A stretch of 5,840 nucleotides of DNA from Caldifarciminota bacterium (lineage in GTDB: Bacteria; Hydrothermota; UBA3072; WFRC01). The DNA lies in assembly GCA_015486685.1 (NCBI GenBank), contig WFRC01000116.1:1-5840 (forward strand). Direction: 5' to 3'. Below the pieces are notes generated by a model that was not told the origin of the DNA, ran no database searches, and saw only the letters and a list, made by a program, of their open reading frames with translations. This document shows, one piece after another, positions 5,164 through 5,840 of the stretch (position 1 is its first letter; every line of letters begins with the position of its first letter). The translations under genes were made by a program, and so were the position numbers.

Positions 5164-5840
5164 TTAATTGCTTCTTAAAGTCCTTTTAATCTTTTTCTTT
5201 TTTGGTTGCTCAACCTTTTTTAACTTCAAGTTCTGTTTAAGTTTTTGCTTAAACACATCTTTTCCGTTTATTATCCTTTTTAATATATAGTGTTTCATAT
5301 TATTATCGGGGGTTATCATAGGTGTTTTTACTACTAACTTCCTTTTATTAAAATTCCCCTTTAGATATTGATAATTTCCTATACTGAAGCTCTGTTTACT
5401 TACTATTACCCATGCAGGTTTTCTAATATTCTTGCCTGAATATGGTCTCAACCTGCCTGAACTAACCTTTCGTGCAGATATACCTCCTGGGTTTCCCCAA
5501 GGGTCCATTGGTGCCCATCCAACATAGGATGGTCCCTCAATCCATACAACCCAACCGGGAGACCACTCATAACCAGGTATCCAGACCCAACCATACTCTG
5601 GTGTCCACCACCACCTTCCATAGTGGTATGTAATATATCCCCAGGGTTCATAAGAATACCAGACCCAACCATATACATCTGTCCAAACCCATACTCCATT
5701 ATAATATGGCTGCCAATCTGACCATACAGACGGAGCCCATGCCCTTCCAACACCAGGAACAACAACCCATTCCCCGTACCATTCCAGTTGAATTTGAATC
5801 ATCTGTGGAGGAATATAATATCCTCTACCCTGAGGAGTAC
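5164..5840 (-). CDS. Tryptophan-rich DUF6600-like exported protein, N-terminus outside window
   Basis: The frame is open to the window edge. The first Met in view (codon at 5802) is preceded by 12 more in-frame codons with no ribosome site, so it is probably internal. Numbering from that Met, residues 8-102 contain 20 Trp plus many Tyr and Gly. The pattern is YGEWVVVPG, WAPSVWSDWQPY, YGWVWYSYEPWG, YHYGRWWW, YGWVWIPG, then YVGWAPMDPWG. This matches the YG-W repeat of DUF6600-type proteins, which usually carry a signal peptide and are thought to act outside the cytoplasm; the function is unknown. The C-terminal 110 residues are unlike this: a basic, low-complexity tail rich in Lys (KKVEQPKKKKIK). 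The gene precedes the MFS gene by six bases. The family call is from pattern memory. Confidence 0.85.
   Translation of the reverse strand, partial: TPQGRGYYIPPQMIQIQLEWYGEWVVVPGVGRAWAPSVWSDWQPYYNGVWVWTDVYGWVWYSYEPWGYITYHYGRWWWTPEYGWVWIPGYEWSPGWVVWIEGPSYVGWAPMDPWGNPGGISARKVSSGRLRPYSGKNIRKPAWVIVSKQSFSIGNYQYLKGNFNKRKLVVKTPMITPDNNMKHYILKRIINGKDVFKQKLKQNLKLKKVEQPKKKKIKRTLRSN
5542..5697 (-). repeat. Internal 26-codon duplication in the Trp-rich protein
   Basis: Two adjacent 26-residue units share the pattern G-x-W-x-W-T-x-x-Y-G-W-V-W. At DNA level 15 bases are identical (5581-5595 and 5659-5673), 78 bases apart, exactly 26 codons. It indicates a tandem structural repeat. Confidence 0.7.

Noticed and set aside
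5448..5765. Minus-strand 105-codon ORF overlapping the Trp-rich gene
   Set aside because: It is an alternate frame of the YGWVW repeats; the DUF6600-like pattern is in the other frame.

Overview
The window is AT-rich DNA from a didermic (Gram-negative-type) bacterium. Every gene I can support is on the minus strand. Two lipoprotein signal peptides, strong AAGGAGG-type ribosome sites, a yicC-gmk pair, a DUF3098-like membrane protein and a tryptophan-rich DUF6600-like protein would suit an uncultivated candidate-phylum lineage such as Omnitrophota or its relatives. That placement is an impression of gene style, not a test.

Read along the minus strand (high to low coordinates), the window opens with the 3' part of a Trp/Tyr-rich DUF6600-like exported protein (5164-5840). 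It is followed almost directly by a 12-helix MFS transporter (3973-5157), which starts at TTG in the same frame as the upstream stop. Next is a 632-base gap (3341-3972). It holds a candidate promoter inside a 42-bp dyad and then a mosaic of degenerate 7- and 8-nucleotide tandem repeats.

A tightly packed five-gene operon follows: a small two-helix membrane protein (3140-3340), a lipid-anchored DJ-1/PfpI protein (2512-3126), dtd (2078-2515), yicC (1229-2077) and gmk (678-1232). Two of its junctions are 4-base ATGA overlaps and one is a direct TAG-ATG abutment, so translational coupling is likely. It combines nucleotide metabolism (Gmk), RNA turnover (YicC), clearing of D-amino acids from tRNA (Dtd) and an extracytoplasmic DJ-1 protein.

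A second heptamer array (624-687) overlaps the end of gmk and supplies its stop codon. A 265-base gap then holds a candidate promoter and a 13-codon reading frame with a near-perfect Shine-Dalgarno. The window ends in the N-terminal 137 residues of an unrecognised lipoprotein (1-412).

The most unusual material is the heptamer repeat system. Related GTTAAAG-type units recur at the gmk end and, in opposite orientations, in the leader of the operon. Neighbouring blocks use other 7- or 8-base units. No tRNA, rRNA, CRISPR array, insertion sequence or convincing Rho-independent terminator was found.
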